Below are positions 8,625-17,336 of a stretch of 64,000 nucleotides of DNA, piece after piece. Every line of letters begins with the position of its first letter. Position 1 is the first letter of the stretch. The notes beneath the pieces were generated by a model. The model searched no databases. It had not been told where the DNA came from and worked only from the letters and a program-made list of their open reading frames with translations. Source of the DNA: Stakelama pacifica (lineage in GTDB: Bacteria > Pseudomonadota > Alphaproteobacteria > Sphingomonadales > Sphingomonadaceae). The DNA is taken from the NCBI RefSeq assembly GCF_004361835.1, contig NZ_SNWD01000009.1, positions 62,001-126,000 on the forward strand. The letters are read 5' to 3'. The translations under genes and the position numbers were made by a program.

Positions 8625-9530
8625 TCATCGAAAATTGCAGACCGTCCCTGCCCATAAGGCGGTTACCTTTGCCGTATCGCCTTTGCCGTCGAACAGGCCC
8701 GACAGATCGCCTGCGGCAAACTCCTCGCCCAGCGTGCTGTCGACCGGTTTGATGTCGAGCGAGGCGGCCACCGCTTTGCGGGTCGACCCGACCCCCACGC
8801 CGGACATGGTAGTGAGCTTTGACGGACCGGTGAGCGACCAGCCGACAAATTTGCCCTTTTCGCTCCATGCCGTGACGCCATTGTCGAACTTCGCATAGTC
8901 CATCGGGCCGGCACCGCATTCCTTATTGGTGCCGCGATCCTCCGGCTTGCCCGCAGCGAGCGCGATGGCGTCCACTGCGTCTTTCTCCGCCATGCCGAAG
9001 GTAAGATGCCGGGTGCGTCCGCTATTCGGGTCGATCAGCGTGAGCTCGCCCGGCGCGATGCCGAGCAGCGGCGCGTTGCCGTCGGCGCGGTTGGGCGAGT
9101 CCGCCGGACCCGGCGTCGCGGGACAGGCCGTTCGAAGCGTGGTGTTGCCGTCCGCAATGACCGACAATTTGCCGGTTGCAGTGCGCTGCAGAACGAATTG
9201 CCGCTCGCGGGTCATCCCCTCACCGTCGAGCACGACATTGACTCGCACCGCGTCGCCCTCGCCCGGCGTCACCGATGCGACGCGCCCCGCCGATTCGTAA
9301 AAGGCCAGCCGGTCGGGCGAGACGGTGAGCCGCATTTCGCTCGCGGGTCTGGCGCAGTGCGCGTCGTCCGCATCCCAGGTGCCGAGAAAGCGGTCGGGGA
9401 TGGTCGCCGCCGGTTCCTGCGTATCGCCGAGCGCTTCGGTCGTGCTCTGATTGGCATCGGGCACGGCCTGATACCCGCCGCCGCCGCATGCTGCGAGCAG
9501 TCCCGCCGCGAGAAGAATAGCGCTGCGCAT
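8625..9530 (-). CDS. Hypothetical lipoprotein B
   Basis: 301 residues starting RSAILLAAGLLAACGGGG, a short signal peptide with lipobox LAAC near residue 15. One region (RFLGTWDADDAHCARPASEM) has the look of a lipocalin-like or heme-binding-like beta domain. A second part (HLTFGMAEKDAVDAIALAAG and VGVGSTRKAVAASLD) is reminiscent of BamE/SmpA-like repeats seen in periplasmic proteins. These are impressions rather than domain hits. It is upstream of lipoprotein A in the same orientation and 81 bases downstream of the endonuclease III gene. Confidence 0.72.
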   Translation of the reverse strand: MRSAILLAAGLLAACGGGGYQAVPDANQSTTEALGDTQEPAATIPDRFLGTWDADDAHCARPASEMRLTVSPDRLAFYESAGRVASVTPGEGDAVRVNVVLDGEGMTRERQFVLQRTATGKLSVIADGNTTLRTACPATPGPADSPNRADGNAPLLGIAPGELTLIDPNSGRTRHLTFGMAEKDAVDAIALAAGKPEDRGTNKECGAGPMDYAKFDNGVTAWSEKGKFVGWSLTGPSKLTTMSGVGVGSTRKAVAASLDIKPVDSTLGEEFAAGDLSGLFDGKGDTAKVTALWAGTVCNFR

Positions 9531-9611
9531 TCTATCAACACCTTTCGCAATAATGGTTGCAGGCGAGGGCCGGGCTATGCCGGGGCCTGCAACGATGGTC
9601 CAGCCGCCCGG

Positions 9612-10292
9612 TCATACGCGCTTGTCCGGATAGCGGCACAATTGGTTCAGAAAACAATCGGGGCATTTGGGCGCGCGGCTGGTGCAGATACGTTTGCCGA
9701 GGCGGATCAGCCAGAAATGCCCTTCAGGCTTTGCCCAATCGGGCGCGCGCTGGTCGAGTGCGGCCGCGATCGCCGCCTCGGTGCTGCCGATGGCGAGCCC
9801 GGTACGCTCGCACACCCGCCCGACATGCGTATCGACCGCGATCGCATCGCCGCCAAAGGTGAAGGACAGCACGATATCGGCACATTTGCGACCGATTCCG
9901 TGCATCGCCATCAGCCCGGCACGGGTGTCGGGAACCGCGCCATTCCGCTCATCAATCAGCTGGCGGCAGAATTTGCGGATCGCCTTTGCCTTGTTGTTGT
10001 ACAGACCCGCCGGGCGGATCGCGTCGATCAGCGTGTTCTCATCGAGTTCGAGGATCGCCTGCGGCGTTTTGGCGAGCCGAAACAGCGCTTTGGTGGCCGC
10101 TGTCGTATTAGCGTCGCGCGACTGGGCCGATAGCATGCAGGCGATACAGGCGCGGAATGCATCGGGTTGCCCCTTGGGCCCCTTCGCACCCGCCATGTCG
10201 CCGCCCATCGCGTCGCGCAGCAGGACGAACACCCGCTCCACTTCATCGGCATCGAGCAGCCGGTCGGCTATATCGCTTCGTCCCCGCGCCAT
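9612..10292 (-). CDS. nth: Endonuclease III (base-excision DNA glycosylase)
   Basis: Bifunctional glycosylase/AP lyase removing oxidised pyrimidines. Visible features are CMLSAQSRD, a helix-hairpin-helix MHGIGRKCADIV carrying the catalytic Lys, VDTHV carrying the catalytic Asp, and a C-terminal Cys-x6-Cys-x2-Cys-x5-Cys iron-sulfur motif (CTSRAPKCPDCFLNQLC). I chose the ATG giving 226 residues; a TTG 27 bases upstream is the alternative. The usual central LPGVGRKTA is here MHGIGRKCA, a modest variation. A second, more divergent HhH-GPD gene lies about 10 kb away on the same strand. Confidence 0.92.
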   Translation of the reverse strand: MARGRSDIADRLLDADEVERVFVLLRDAMGGDMAGAKGPKGQPDAFRACIACMLSAQSRDANTTAATKALFRLAKTPQAILELDENTLIDAIRPAGLYNNKAKAIRKFCRQLIDERNGAVPDTRAGLMAMHGIGRKCADIVLSFTFGGDAIAVDTHVGRVCERTGLAIGSTEAAIAAALDQRAPDWAKPEGHFWLIRLGKRICTSRAPKCPDCFLNQLCRYPDKRV

Positions 10293-10353
10293 CGAAAAGC
10301 AAAGCGGCGAACCGGGCAAGAGTTCCCGGACGCGCCGCTAACGATTGTCATTC

Positions 10354-10397
10354 AAAGGGAAAAGAGGCGGCGCTGCCCCGATGGGGCACGCGCCGCC
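10354..10397 (-). terminator. Rho-independent terminator after TonB receptor 1
   Basis: On the minus strand GGCGGCGC and GCGCCGCC pair, with an inner GCCCC/GGGGC stem, followed by TCTTTTCCCTTTG. It lies 10 bases beyond the receptor stop. Confidence 0.85.
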
Positions 10398-10406
10398 AAG
10401 GGGGGA

Positions 10407-13400
10407 TTAAAAGGTCCCGCGAAGCCCGACCAGCCAGACACGGCCGGGGCGGTATTGGGTGAAGGTCGCGCCTTCATACTGGAAATAGGAGCTAAGCTTC
10501 GAATCGGTGAAGTTCGACACGTTCACCGTCAGCTGCGGCAGGCCGGGCACGCCGAGCAGCGTGTCGAGATCAAACGCCGAAGAGAAGTCCCAGACGGTAT
10601 ATTCATTGCCGAACAACCCGGCCGCCGGAATGCCGTTCTGGGCATTGCCGCTGTCCTGCGACCCGTCGCGATGCGTGGTGGAAACCCGCATCATCACGCC
10701 GCCATGTTCATAATAGCCGGTGATATTATAGGTAAAGGGAGCAACACCAAACGCAACCGCAGCGCCGTCATTCGACTGATCGACCACGGTCGCGTTGGCG
10801 TTGAAGCCGAAGCCTTCCACGCCGAAGCTGCGGGTGAGGAAATCAAGCGGCTGCACCCACTGGAATTCCAGCCCGTTGATCTTCAGCCGGTCGGGAACAT
10901 TCACCTGCGACGTGACCTGCACCTGCGCCTGATCCGGGCCGCCGCGCGAATTGATCGCGATCTGCTGCGTCGGGTTCAGCGTGTTATAGGTGATGCCATA
11001 TTGCGCCAGCGCGCTGAACGGCACGGTATCGATATTGGTGGTGGTGAACCCTTCGATCGATTTGCGGAAGGCGTTGAACGCGATCACCCCTTCGCCGCCG
11101 GTATAATATTCGAAACCCAGATCGATATTGTCCGAAAGATAAGGTTCGAGCGCCGGGTTGCCGATGCCCGCCTGATCCGCCGAAGGTGCGCCGAAATTGA
11201 CGCCGGGAAGCTGGGCCGAAGGGCTTGGCCGCGTCATGGTGCGCGATGCCGCGGCACGGACCACCGCATGTTCGCCGACATTATAGGCAAGCGTCACCGC
11301 CGGGAGCAGGTTCGAATATTCGTTTCGCGTCTGAACGATGTTGACGACATTCGGATAGCGGCTGCCGTCGGGGATCAGCGTCCCGTCGGCATTGCTGTTG
11401 CGTGGATCGGCAAAGGATACACGGCCGCGAATGGTCTGAATCGTGTTGACGAAGCGCGCGCCGATATTGAAGCGCAGCATATTGCCGCCAAGCTCCTGCT
11501 CGCCGATCAGCTCGCCATAGGCCGATTTCACGATTTCGCGAATGTAACCGCCGCTCGCCCCCGTGGTCGAACCGCCGCTTTCCGGCGCGTTTTCGAGGAA
11601 ATATTTGTAATTGGTCGCATCGGCGAATTTCGGGAAATCGACCGTGATGAAACCCGCCGGGCCGGGGCGAAGATAATTGGCGGTCTGCCCATTGGGGACC
11701 AGCGAGCCGCCATAATTTACCGGGCCGGACAGTCCGGTCGTATAGCCTGAACCAAGCCCCGGATAGGTCGGATAGCCCGCCGGTGCCCCGCCGGGCGCGT
11801 TCAGCCCCTCACAGGGCGGCTGAGAATTGGGCGACGGCAGGAAGACATCGGGATTGTTGCCGCACACCGCATTCTGCCACGCCTGACTATTGTCGAAACC
11901 GCTGATATTGCGCGAGATATCGTCATAGGCACCGCCGACCTTCAGCGCGAGGCCCTTGTCGCCCCATTTCAGGTTGCCGCGCACGCCCTTGGTCTCGTTC
12001 ACGCGCTTTTCGACACTGACATTCAGGCGGCTGCCGGGATACCAGCCGAAATTGTTCGGATCGTTAAGGTCGAGGCTGCTGTCGATCACCGGCGGACCGT
12101 TGCCGTCATTCGAATAGGTCACCGTCCCCCCGACGCCCAGCGGGGTTGTCATGCCGACGGTCGGATTTTCGCGGCGGAAGGTCGAGCGCGAATAATTGGC
12201 CTGAAGATCAAGCTGCAGCTTGTCGGAGATTATCCATTCGCCGCCGGGATTGACGCTGAACAGTTCGGTCTTTTCCAGATAGGGGCGATATTCGTTGAAG
12301 AATTGCGTGTTGGCGAAGGTGCCGCCGGTCACCACGCAACCATCCGAACAATCGTCGCGGTCGAAGGTCATGTTGGTCGGGATGATCGCGCTGTTGCGCA
12401 CGATCCACGCGACATTTTCGCGGGTCAGGTCGTTCTTCTTATACCCGTACAGCCCGTCGACATAGAAATGCAGATCGTCGCTCGGCCGCCATTCGGCGCT
12501 CATGATCGCATTGATGCGATCGCGGCGGCCACGCTGGCTGGAGAAACGGCCGAGACGCGGAAGCAGGCCGTTATCGATCTGCTGAATCGTCGCCCCCGGA
12601 TTGTTGGCGAGCAGGAAGTCACGGTCCACCACCGTTCCGGCAGCGAGCCCGGCACCCGCGCCCTGCGGCACCGTGGCGGGGATCGTCCAGTTGCCGCCGC
12701 CGGTGCTGTTGCATCCCGAGGTCGCCCCGCACTGCGCAGCGCTGAGCGCGGGATTGGTATAGCCAATCGTTTCATAGCCGCGGGTGTCAGTGAACAGGCG
12801 CTGCGCCGACACGCCGGCAAGGATGCCGACCGTATCATTGTGCCAGCTGCCGATCAGCGAGCCGCGCGCGCCGATCTTGTCGGCATCGCCCTGCTTCGAT
12901 CCCTGAATATTGTACGCGAGATAGGGTTTATCGCGGTCGAAGGGGCGGGCCGAGCGCAGGTTGATATTACCGGCGGCACCGCCCTCGACCAGATCGGCGG
13001 TATAGCTTTTGTTCACGGTAAGCTGGGTGAACAGGTCGGTCGGGAAGAAGCTGAGATCGACCGACCGGTCAGTCCCCTGCGCATCGGTGGCGCCCGACGA
13101 CGCAACCGCGATCGGCGCGCCGTTCAGCGTGACATTGGTGAAGTTCGAGCCGAGCCCGCGAATCGCGACGTTCACGCCCTCCCCCGTCACATCACGCGAA
13201 ATGGTGATGCCGGGGATGCGATTGAACGATTCGGCGATGTTGGTGTCGGGGAATTTGCCGATATCTTCCGCGAAGATCGAATCGGTAAAGCCGGTTGCCT
13301 CGCGCTTCGCTTCGGTCGACTGGCGCAGACTCGATCGATAGCCGGTAACGACGATGTCGCTTGCACTATCAGCGCCGAGCGGGCCGGTCTGCGCGATCGA

Positions 13401-13523
13401 ATCCGACTGCGCCGCATCGTTATCTGAGCTTTGCTGAGCATGTGCGGGAACGGCAACCATCGCACAGGCGGTAGCGCAGAGCAGCATGGCACGCAGGTGC
13501 CGCGAAGAGCGGTGAAACCCCAT
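10407..13523 (-). CDS. TonB-dependent outer membrane receptor 1 (Xanthomonas/Caulobacter type)
   Basis: About 1,038 residues. A signal peptide ends in AVPAHAQ. A plug domain follows, with DIVVTGYRSSLRQSTEAKRE, IPGITISRDVTGEGVNVAIR and GLGSNFTNVTLNGAP, and then a long beta-barrel ending in RVWLVGLRGTF with a terminal Phe. The motif set matches the TonB-Xanth-Caul receptor group, which imports oligosaccharides and other large nutrients using TonB energy. Several extracellular-loop segments carry closely spaced Cys pairs (DDCSDGC, QCGATSGC), which may be disulfides. The ATG with GGAAGG nine bases upstream was chosen over a TTG and an ATG just 5'. It lies downstream of the GH92 gene on the same strand, so mannose-containing glycans are a likely substrate by context. 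An excellent terminator follows. Confidence 0.95.
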   Translation of the reverse strand: MGFHRSSRHLRAMLLCATACAMVAVPAHAQQSSDNDAAQSDSIAQTGPLGADSASDIVVTGYRSSLRQSTEAKREATGFTDSIFAEDIGKFPDTNIAESFNRIPGITISRDVTGEGVNVAIRGLGSNFTNVTLNGAPIAVASSGATDAQGTDRSVDLSFFPTDLFTQLTVNKSYTADLVEGGAAGNINLRSARPFDRDKPYLAYNIQGSKQGDADKIGARGSLIGSWHNDTVGILAGVSAQRLFTDTRGYETIGYTNPALSAAQCGATSGCNSTGGGNWTIPATVPQGAGAGLAAGTVVDRDFLLANNPGATIQQIDNGLLPRLGRFSSQRGRRDRINAIMSAEWRPSDDLHFYVDGLYGYKKNDLTRENVAWIVRNSAIIPTNMTFDRDDCSDGCVVTGGTFANTQFFNEYRPYLEKTELFSVNPGGEWIISDKLQLDLQANYSRSTFRRENPTVGMTTPLGVGGTVTYSNDGNGPPVIDSSLDLNDPNNFGWYPGSRLNVSVEKRVNETKGVRGNLKWGDKGLALKVGGAYDDISRNISGFDNSQAWQNAVCGNNPDVFLPSPNSQPPCEGLNAPGGAPAGYPTYPGLGSGYTTGLSGPVNYGGSLVPNGQTANYLRPGPAGFITVDFPKFADATNYKYFLENAPESGGSTTGASGGYIREIVKSAYGELIGEQELGGNMLRFNIGARFVNTIQTIRGRVSFADPRNSNADGTLIPDGSRYPNVVNIVQTRNEYSNLLPAVTLAYNVGEHAVVRAAASRTMTRPSPSAQLPGVNFGAPSADQAGIGNPALEPYLSDNIDLGFEYYTGGEGVIAFNAFRKSIEGFTTTNIDTVPFSALAQYGITYNTLNPTQQIAINSRGGPDQAQVQVTSQVNVPDRLKINGLEFQWVQPLDFLTRSFGVEGFGFNANATVVDQSNDGAAVAFGVAPFTYNITGYYEHGGVMMRVSTTHRDGSQDSGNAQNGIPAAGLFGNEYTVWDFSSAFDLDTLLGVPGLPQLTVNVSNFTDSKLSSYFQYEGATFTQYRPGRVWLVGLRGTF

Positions 13524-13962
13524 TTCAATCATCCTTCCCAATGGCGCCGCCTTGCAGCGCGAACCGCCGGTTTGCCCGGTTTGTTATCGGTCACATTGGT
13601 GGATCATCATCAGATGGTAGTCAAGCCAAATTGGCAATACCAATATTCGGGTATAGATATGAGAGGGACAGACTACCGGATTGACCAGATGCGGACCAGC
13701 GCCGCCCTATCGCGTTGAATAATCGTCACATTATCGCCGCCCGTGCGCAGGTTTACGCGCGGTCCGCGAGGCGCGCTTGATACGCCGGACCGTGACAAAA
13801 TTTCGCCGAAACTGGTCAAACAACCGGGCGGGAACGCTATCGCAGCCGATGGTGACGGTGAATCGACTCAGCGAAAATGGCGGCCCCCATGCCGTCCTGC
13901 GCTGCTATCCGAAGGAAAAGGCATTGGCGGGCACCTGTCCGAAACCGGTGCCCGCGAAGAGA
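13524..13962. other. Intergenic region between GH92 and TonB receptor 1
   Basis: 439 bases with no supported gene. On the GH92 side is the hairpin GCGGGCACC (13927-13935) / GGTGCCCGC (13947-13955). On the minus strand it is followed a few bases later by CCTTTTCC, a moderate terminator. The A+T-rich stretch around 13600-13660, immediately upstream of the receptor, probably holds its promoter; no confident -35/-10 pair was assigned. The receptor therefore probably has its own promoter. Confidence 0.6.
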
Positions 13963-16293
13963 TCAGCGTTGCAGGGTGCCCGACATGGAGAAGGGCCGCG
14001 CCGATTTCGCCGTGCCCCATTGCTTGTTCGGGGTTGCCTGCATGGTGAAATGCAGCTCGCCGCCCGACCGGATTTCGGCGTCGGTCAGCCATGTCCGCGC
14101 CAGCGGCTTCCCGTTCAGCGTCACCGATCCGATATAGCGGTTAGCGGGCGACAGGCCGTCCACCGTGATTTCGAAGCGCTTGCCGTTGGGCAGGTTAATC
14201 GCGGCATGATCGACGAAGGGGCGGCCGATCACATATTGGTTGCTGCCCGGCGCAACGGGGTAAAAGCCGAGCGCAGTGAACACCAGCCAGGCCGACATCT
14301 GACCAAGATCGTCATTCCCGGCAAGGCCGTCGGGCGTCGGTTTATACTGGCTGTCGACGATCTGGGCGAGTCGCTCCTGTGTCCGCCATGGCGCGCCTGC
14401 ATAGTCGTAGAGATAGGCGACATGGTGGCTGGGTTCATTGCCATGGATATATTGACCGATCAGCCCGGCAATATCCTCCGCATGGCTGTAATCGACGCCC
14501 GACAGGTCGTAATCGAACATGGCGTCGAGCTTCGCGATCGTCTTCGCATCGCCGCCCAGAATGCGGAACAATCCGGCCTGATCCTGCGGGACGAACCAGC
14601 TATATTGCCATGCATTGCCCTCGGTATAATCCGACCCGTAATTGATCGCGGCGGGATCGAAGGGGGTACGGAAATCGCCGTCGCTCTTTCGCGCGCGAAG
14701 CCAGCCCGATTTCGTATCGAAGCTGTTGCGCCAGTATCCGGCACGCTTTTCGAACCGGTCGGCAATCGCGTCCTTGCCCATGGCGCGCGCCATCCGCGCG
14801 ATGGTCCAGTCGTCATAGGCATATTCGACCGTCTTGGACGCAGCCTCCGGCTCCTTGTCGATCGGAACATAGCCGAGCCGCATATAGTCGCCGAGGCCCC
14901 CATAAGGCGCATAGGTGGCGCTGGCGACCATCGCATCCAGCGCGGCGTCAGCGTCGAAGCCGCGAATACCCTTCATATAGGCATCGGCGATCACCGGCAC
15001 GGCATGATAGCCGATCATCGTCCATGTCTCGCGCCCGGCGAACTGCCAGACGGGCAGGATTCCCTGCGGGCTGTATTTCTGGCTGGCGAGCAGCGAATTG
15101 ACGATGTCCGAATTGGTCTTTTCCGGCTGGATCAGCGTCAGCAGCGGATGCTCGGCGCGGAACGTATCCCAGAGCGAGAAGGTCGAGCGGAAAGTGAAAT
15201 CCTTCGCCTGATGCACCTGATCGTCCGGCCCGCGATAGCGGCCATCGGCATCGCTCCACACGCTGGGCGCGAGCAATGTGTGATAGAGCGCGGTGTAGAT
15301 ATTGGTGCGCATCGGTGCGGGCGCGTCGATCTCGACCGCGCCAAGCGCCTTTTGCCATGCGGTCTGTGTGGCGGCGCGGACCTGATCGAACGAACCGGCT
15401 TCGGCGTCGAGATTGGCGATCGCACCCGCTTCATCGACGCCCGACAACGCGACGCGCACTTCAAGCGGGCCGTCGACCTTGCCGAAATCGAGCCGTGCTT
15501 CGAGCGCGCGGCCGAGCTTTTCGGCGAGTTCGTCGCTGCCGCGCCCCGGCCCCTGAAACCCGCGATATTTTACGTTCTCGTCGCGATCGACAAAGGCGTG
15601 GGATTTGAGCGGCTTTGAAAAGCGCATCGCGAAATAGAGTTTGCGCCCCGGTGCCCAGCCGCGCGTTTCGCGAAAGCCGGTCAGCGTCCCGTCGGCATGC
15701 ATGTGCAGCCCCGACCAGAGAATCTTGCCCGGATAATTGTAGAGCGAGGTGCGAAGGTCGATCAGCAGATGCGCCGCCTTCCCCGCCGGAAAGGTGTAGC
15801 GGTGCACGCCCACGCGCGTGCCCGCCGTCAGCTCGGCGCGGATGCCGCTATCGGCGAGCGTCACCGCATAATAGCCCGGCGCGGCGGTTTCGCTGTCATG
15901 GCTGAAGCGCGAGCGATAGCCCGAACCGGGCTGTTTCGGATCGCCCGCATCCATCTGCACCGTATCGCCAGCCTGCGGCATCACCAGCACATCGCCAAGA
16001 TCGCTATGCCCCGCGCCTGAAAAATGGGTGTGGCTGAACCCCTGAATGGTCGGATCGTCATAGCGATAGCCCGCCGCATGGCCGTAGCATTCGCGGATCT
16101 CGCAACTGGCATCGGTATCGGGCGAAAGCTGCACCATCCCGAACGGAGCAGTGGCGCCGGGATAGGTATGCCCCTCCCCACCAGTCCCGATCATCGGATC
16201 GACCGCCTGATACGGCGTTACGGTTGCGTTCGACCCTGCCTGCGCGAAAGCCGGGGCGGGGAAAAGAGCGGCCAGAAGCAATAGCTTATGCAT
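13963..16293 (-). CDS. Secreted GH92 alpha-mannosidase
   Basis: 776 residues from the ATG that begins a clean signal peptide (HKLLLLAALFPAPAFAQ). A longer in-frame ORF upstream looks non-coding. GH92 hallmarks are the N-terminal VDPMIGTGGEGHTYPGAT, SHTHFSGAGHSDLGD, the region with the proposed acid (YTEGNAWQYSWFVPQD) and the calcium/base motif GNDDLGQMSAWLVF. GH92 enzymes are calcium-dependent exo-acting inverting alpha-mannosidases that release mannose from glycoproteins and mannans. With the TonB receptor downstream it makes a small glycan-use locus. It is divergent from the acid phosphatase. Linkage specificity cannot be read from sequence. Confidence 0.94.
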   Translation of the reverse strand: MHKLLLLAALFPAPAFAQAGSNATVTPYQAVDPMIGTGGEGHTYPGATAPFGMVQLSPDTDASCEIRECYGHAAGYRYDDPTIQGFSHTHFSGAGHSDLGDVLVMPQAGDTVQMDAGDPKQPGSGYRSRFSHDSETAAPGYYAVTLADSGIRAELTAGTRVGVHRYTFPAGKAAHLLIDLRTSLYNYPGKILWSGLHMHADGTLTGFRETRGWAPGRKLYFAMRFSKPLKSHAFVDRDENVKYRGFQGPGRGSDELAEKLGRALEARLDFGKVDGPLEVRVALSGVDEAGAIANLDAEAGSFDQVRAATQTAWQKALGAVEIDAPAPMRTNIYTALYHTLLAPSVWSDADGRYRGPDDQVHQAKDFTFRSTFSLWDTFRAEHPLLTLIQPEKTNSDIVNSLLASQKYSPQGILPVWQFAGRETWTMIGYHAVPVIADAYMKGIRGFDADAALDAMVASATYAPYGGLGDYMRLGYVPIDKEPEAASKTVEYAYDDWTIARMARAMGKDAIADRFEKRAGYWRNSFDTKSGWLRARKSDGDFRTPFDPAAINYGSDYTEGNAWQYSWFVPQDQAGLFRILGGDAKTIAKLDAMFDYDLSGVDYSHAEDIAGLIGQYIHGNEPSHHVAYLYDYAGAPWRTQERLAQIVDSQYKPTPDGLAGNDDLGQMSAWLVFTALGFYPVAPGSNQYVIGRPFVDHAAINLPNGKRFEITVDGLSPANRYIGSVTLNGKPLARTWLTDAEIRSGGELHFTMQATPNKQWGTAKSARPFSMSGTLQR

Positions 16294-16411
16294 GGATGCA
16301 ATGTATGCGGACAAGCTGCGATCCTGTCCAGCCGCGAGAATCGACGCTTTTGCGGGACTTTCACGGTTTTGCCGGACAACTGACACAAAAATAAAACAAT
16401 TTGGCATGTTT

Positions 16412-16429
16412 TTGTCACGGCTCTGTCCG
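16412..16429 (+). promoter_or_regulatory. PHO-box-like direct repeat upstream of acid phosphatase
   Basis: TTGTCAC-GGCT-CTGTCCG has the 7-4-7 layout of the PhoB box (CTGTCAT-N4-CTGTCAT) and matches 10 of 14 repeat positions. It lies about 70 bases upstream of the phosphatase start, a sensible position for PhoB activation. The match is imperfect, and no pho regulator gene is in the window. Confidence 0.35.
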
Positions 16430-16499
16430 GGACATGCAACCAATGCGTCACGCCACTGCCCCAAGGCACCCTCGCCGTCGATAGCGGTAACAGGGGGAA

Positions 16500-17240
16500 A
16501 TGATGAAATTCAAACGCGCTACCGCGCTGGTTCTGGCACTTGGCTGCCTGACCGGCTTTGCTCAGGCGGACAGCGGCTATCTCGCTCCGGGGGACCGGCC
16601 CGACCTGACGCAGATCCTGCCGCCGCCGCCCGCACCGGGCTCGGCGCGCGCCGAGGCGGATCGCCGCATCTATGTCGAGAGCCGCAAGCTGAAGGGCAGC
16701 CCCCGCTGGCAACGGGCGACCGACGATGTGTCGGGCAGCCAGTTCGACCATTTCGCCTGTGCGCTGGGCATTCGCCTGACCAAAGAAGAGGCGCCCGTGC
16801 TCACCCGATTGCTCGACCGGGCGGGCGCGGACCGCAGCGTGGTCGGCGATGCCAAACGGCATTGGCAGACGCAGCGGCCGTGGATCGGCAACGACCTTCC
16901 CATTTGCGAGCCGCGTACCGACCATCTGGCGGGCAATGGTGACTATCCCTCGGGCCATGCCGCGCATGGCGAGCATGTCGCGATGATCCTTGCCGCGATC
17001 GCGCCCGACCGAAAGACGCAGTTGCTCGCCCGCGGCCGTGAATTTGGCGACAGCCGCTGGATTTGCGGATCGCACAGCCAGAGCGCGGCTCAGGCCGGCA
17101 CGCTTTCCGGCGCGGTGATTTTCGCGGCTGAGATGAATTCAGCGGCGTTTCGCGCCGATCTCGAACGTGCCCGCGCGGAGCTGGCCCGGCTGCGCGCCGA
17201 ACCGCATGCCGCCCCGGAACCATGCGGGGCGAACCCCTAA
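16500..17240 (+). CDS. Secreted class A acid phosphatase-like protein (PAP2 superfamily)
   Basis: 246 residues with a signal peptide (cleavage near LTGFAQA). The three PAP2/class A motifs are visible: K-x6-RP (KRHWQTQRP), PSGH (GDYPSGHAAHG) and SR-x5-H (SRWICGSH, His near 192). In the canonical third motif an Asp follows three residues after the His; here it is Ala (HSQSA, residue 196). The acid phosphatase fold is clear, but activity may be reduced or the residue may be supplied elsewhere. Two adjacent ATGs exist, with GGGGGA just upstream. It is followed after 96 bases by TonB receptor 2 in the same direction, so a periplasmic phosphatase/uptake operon is plausible, possibly phosphate-regulated through the box upstream. 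Confidence 0.85.
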   Translation: MMKFKRATALVLALGCLTGFAQADSGYLAPGDRPDLTQILPPPPAPGSARAEADRRIYVESRKLKGSPRWQRATDDVSGSQFDHFACALGIRLTKEEAPVLTRLLDRAGADRSVVGDAKRHWQTQRPWIGNDLPICEPRTDHLAGNGDYPSGHAAHGEHVAMILAAIAPDRKTQLLARGREFGDSRWICGSHSQSAAQAGTLSGAVIFAAEMNSAAFRADLERARAELARLRAEPHAAPEPCGANP

Positions 17241-17336
17241 TCCGCTGAGCGCGGCACCCATCGCGCTCAGCCCCGGCCTTTTCGATTTTTGAACCGGAGT
17301 GCGCCTGCACGCACCCGAAGCCTTTGGAGCATTGCA

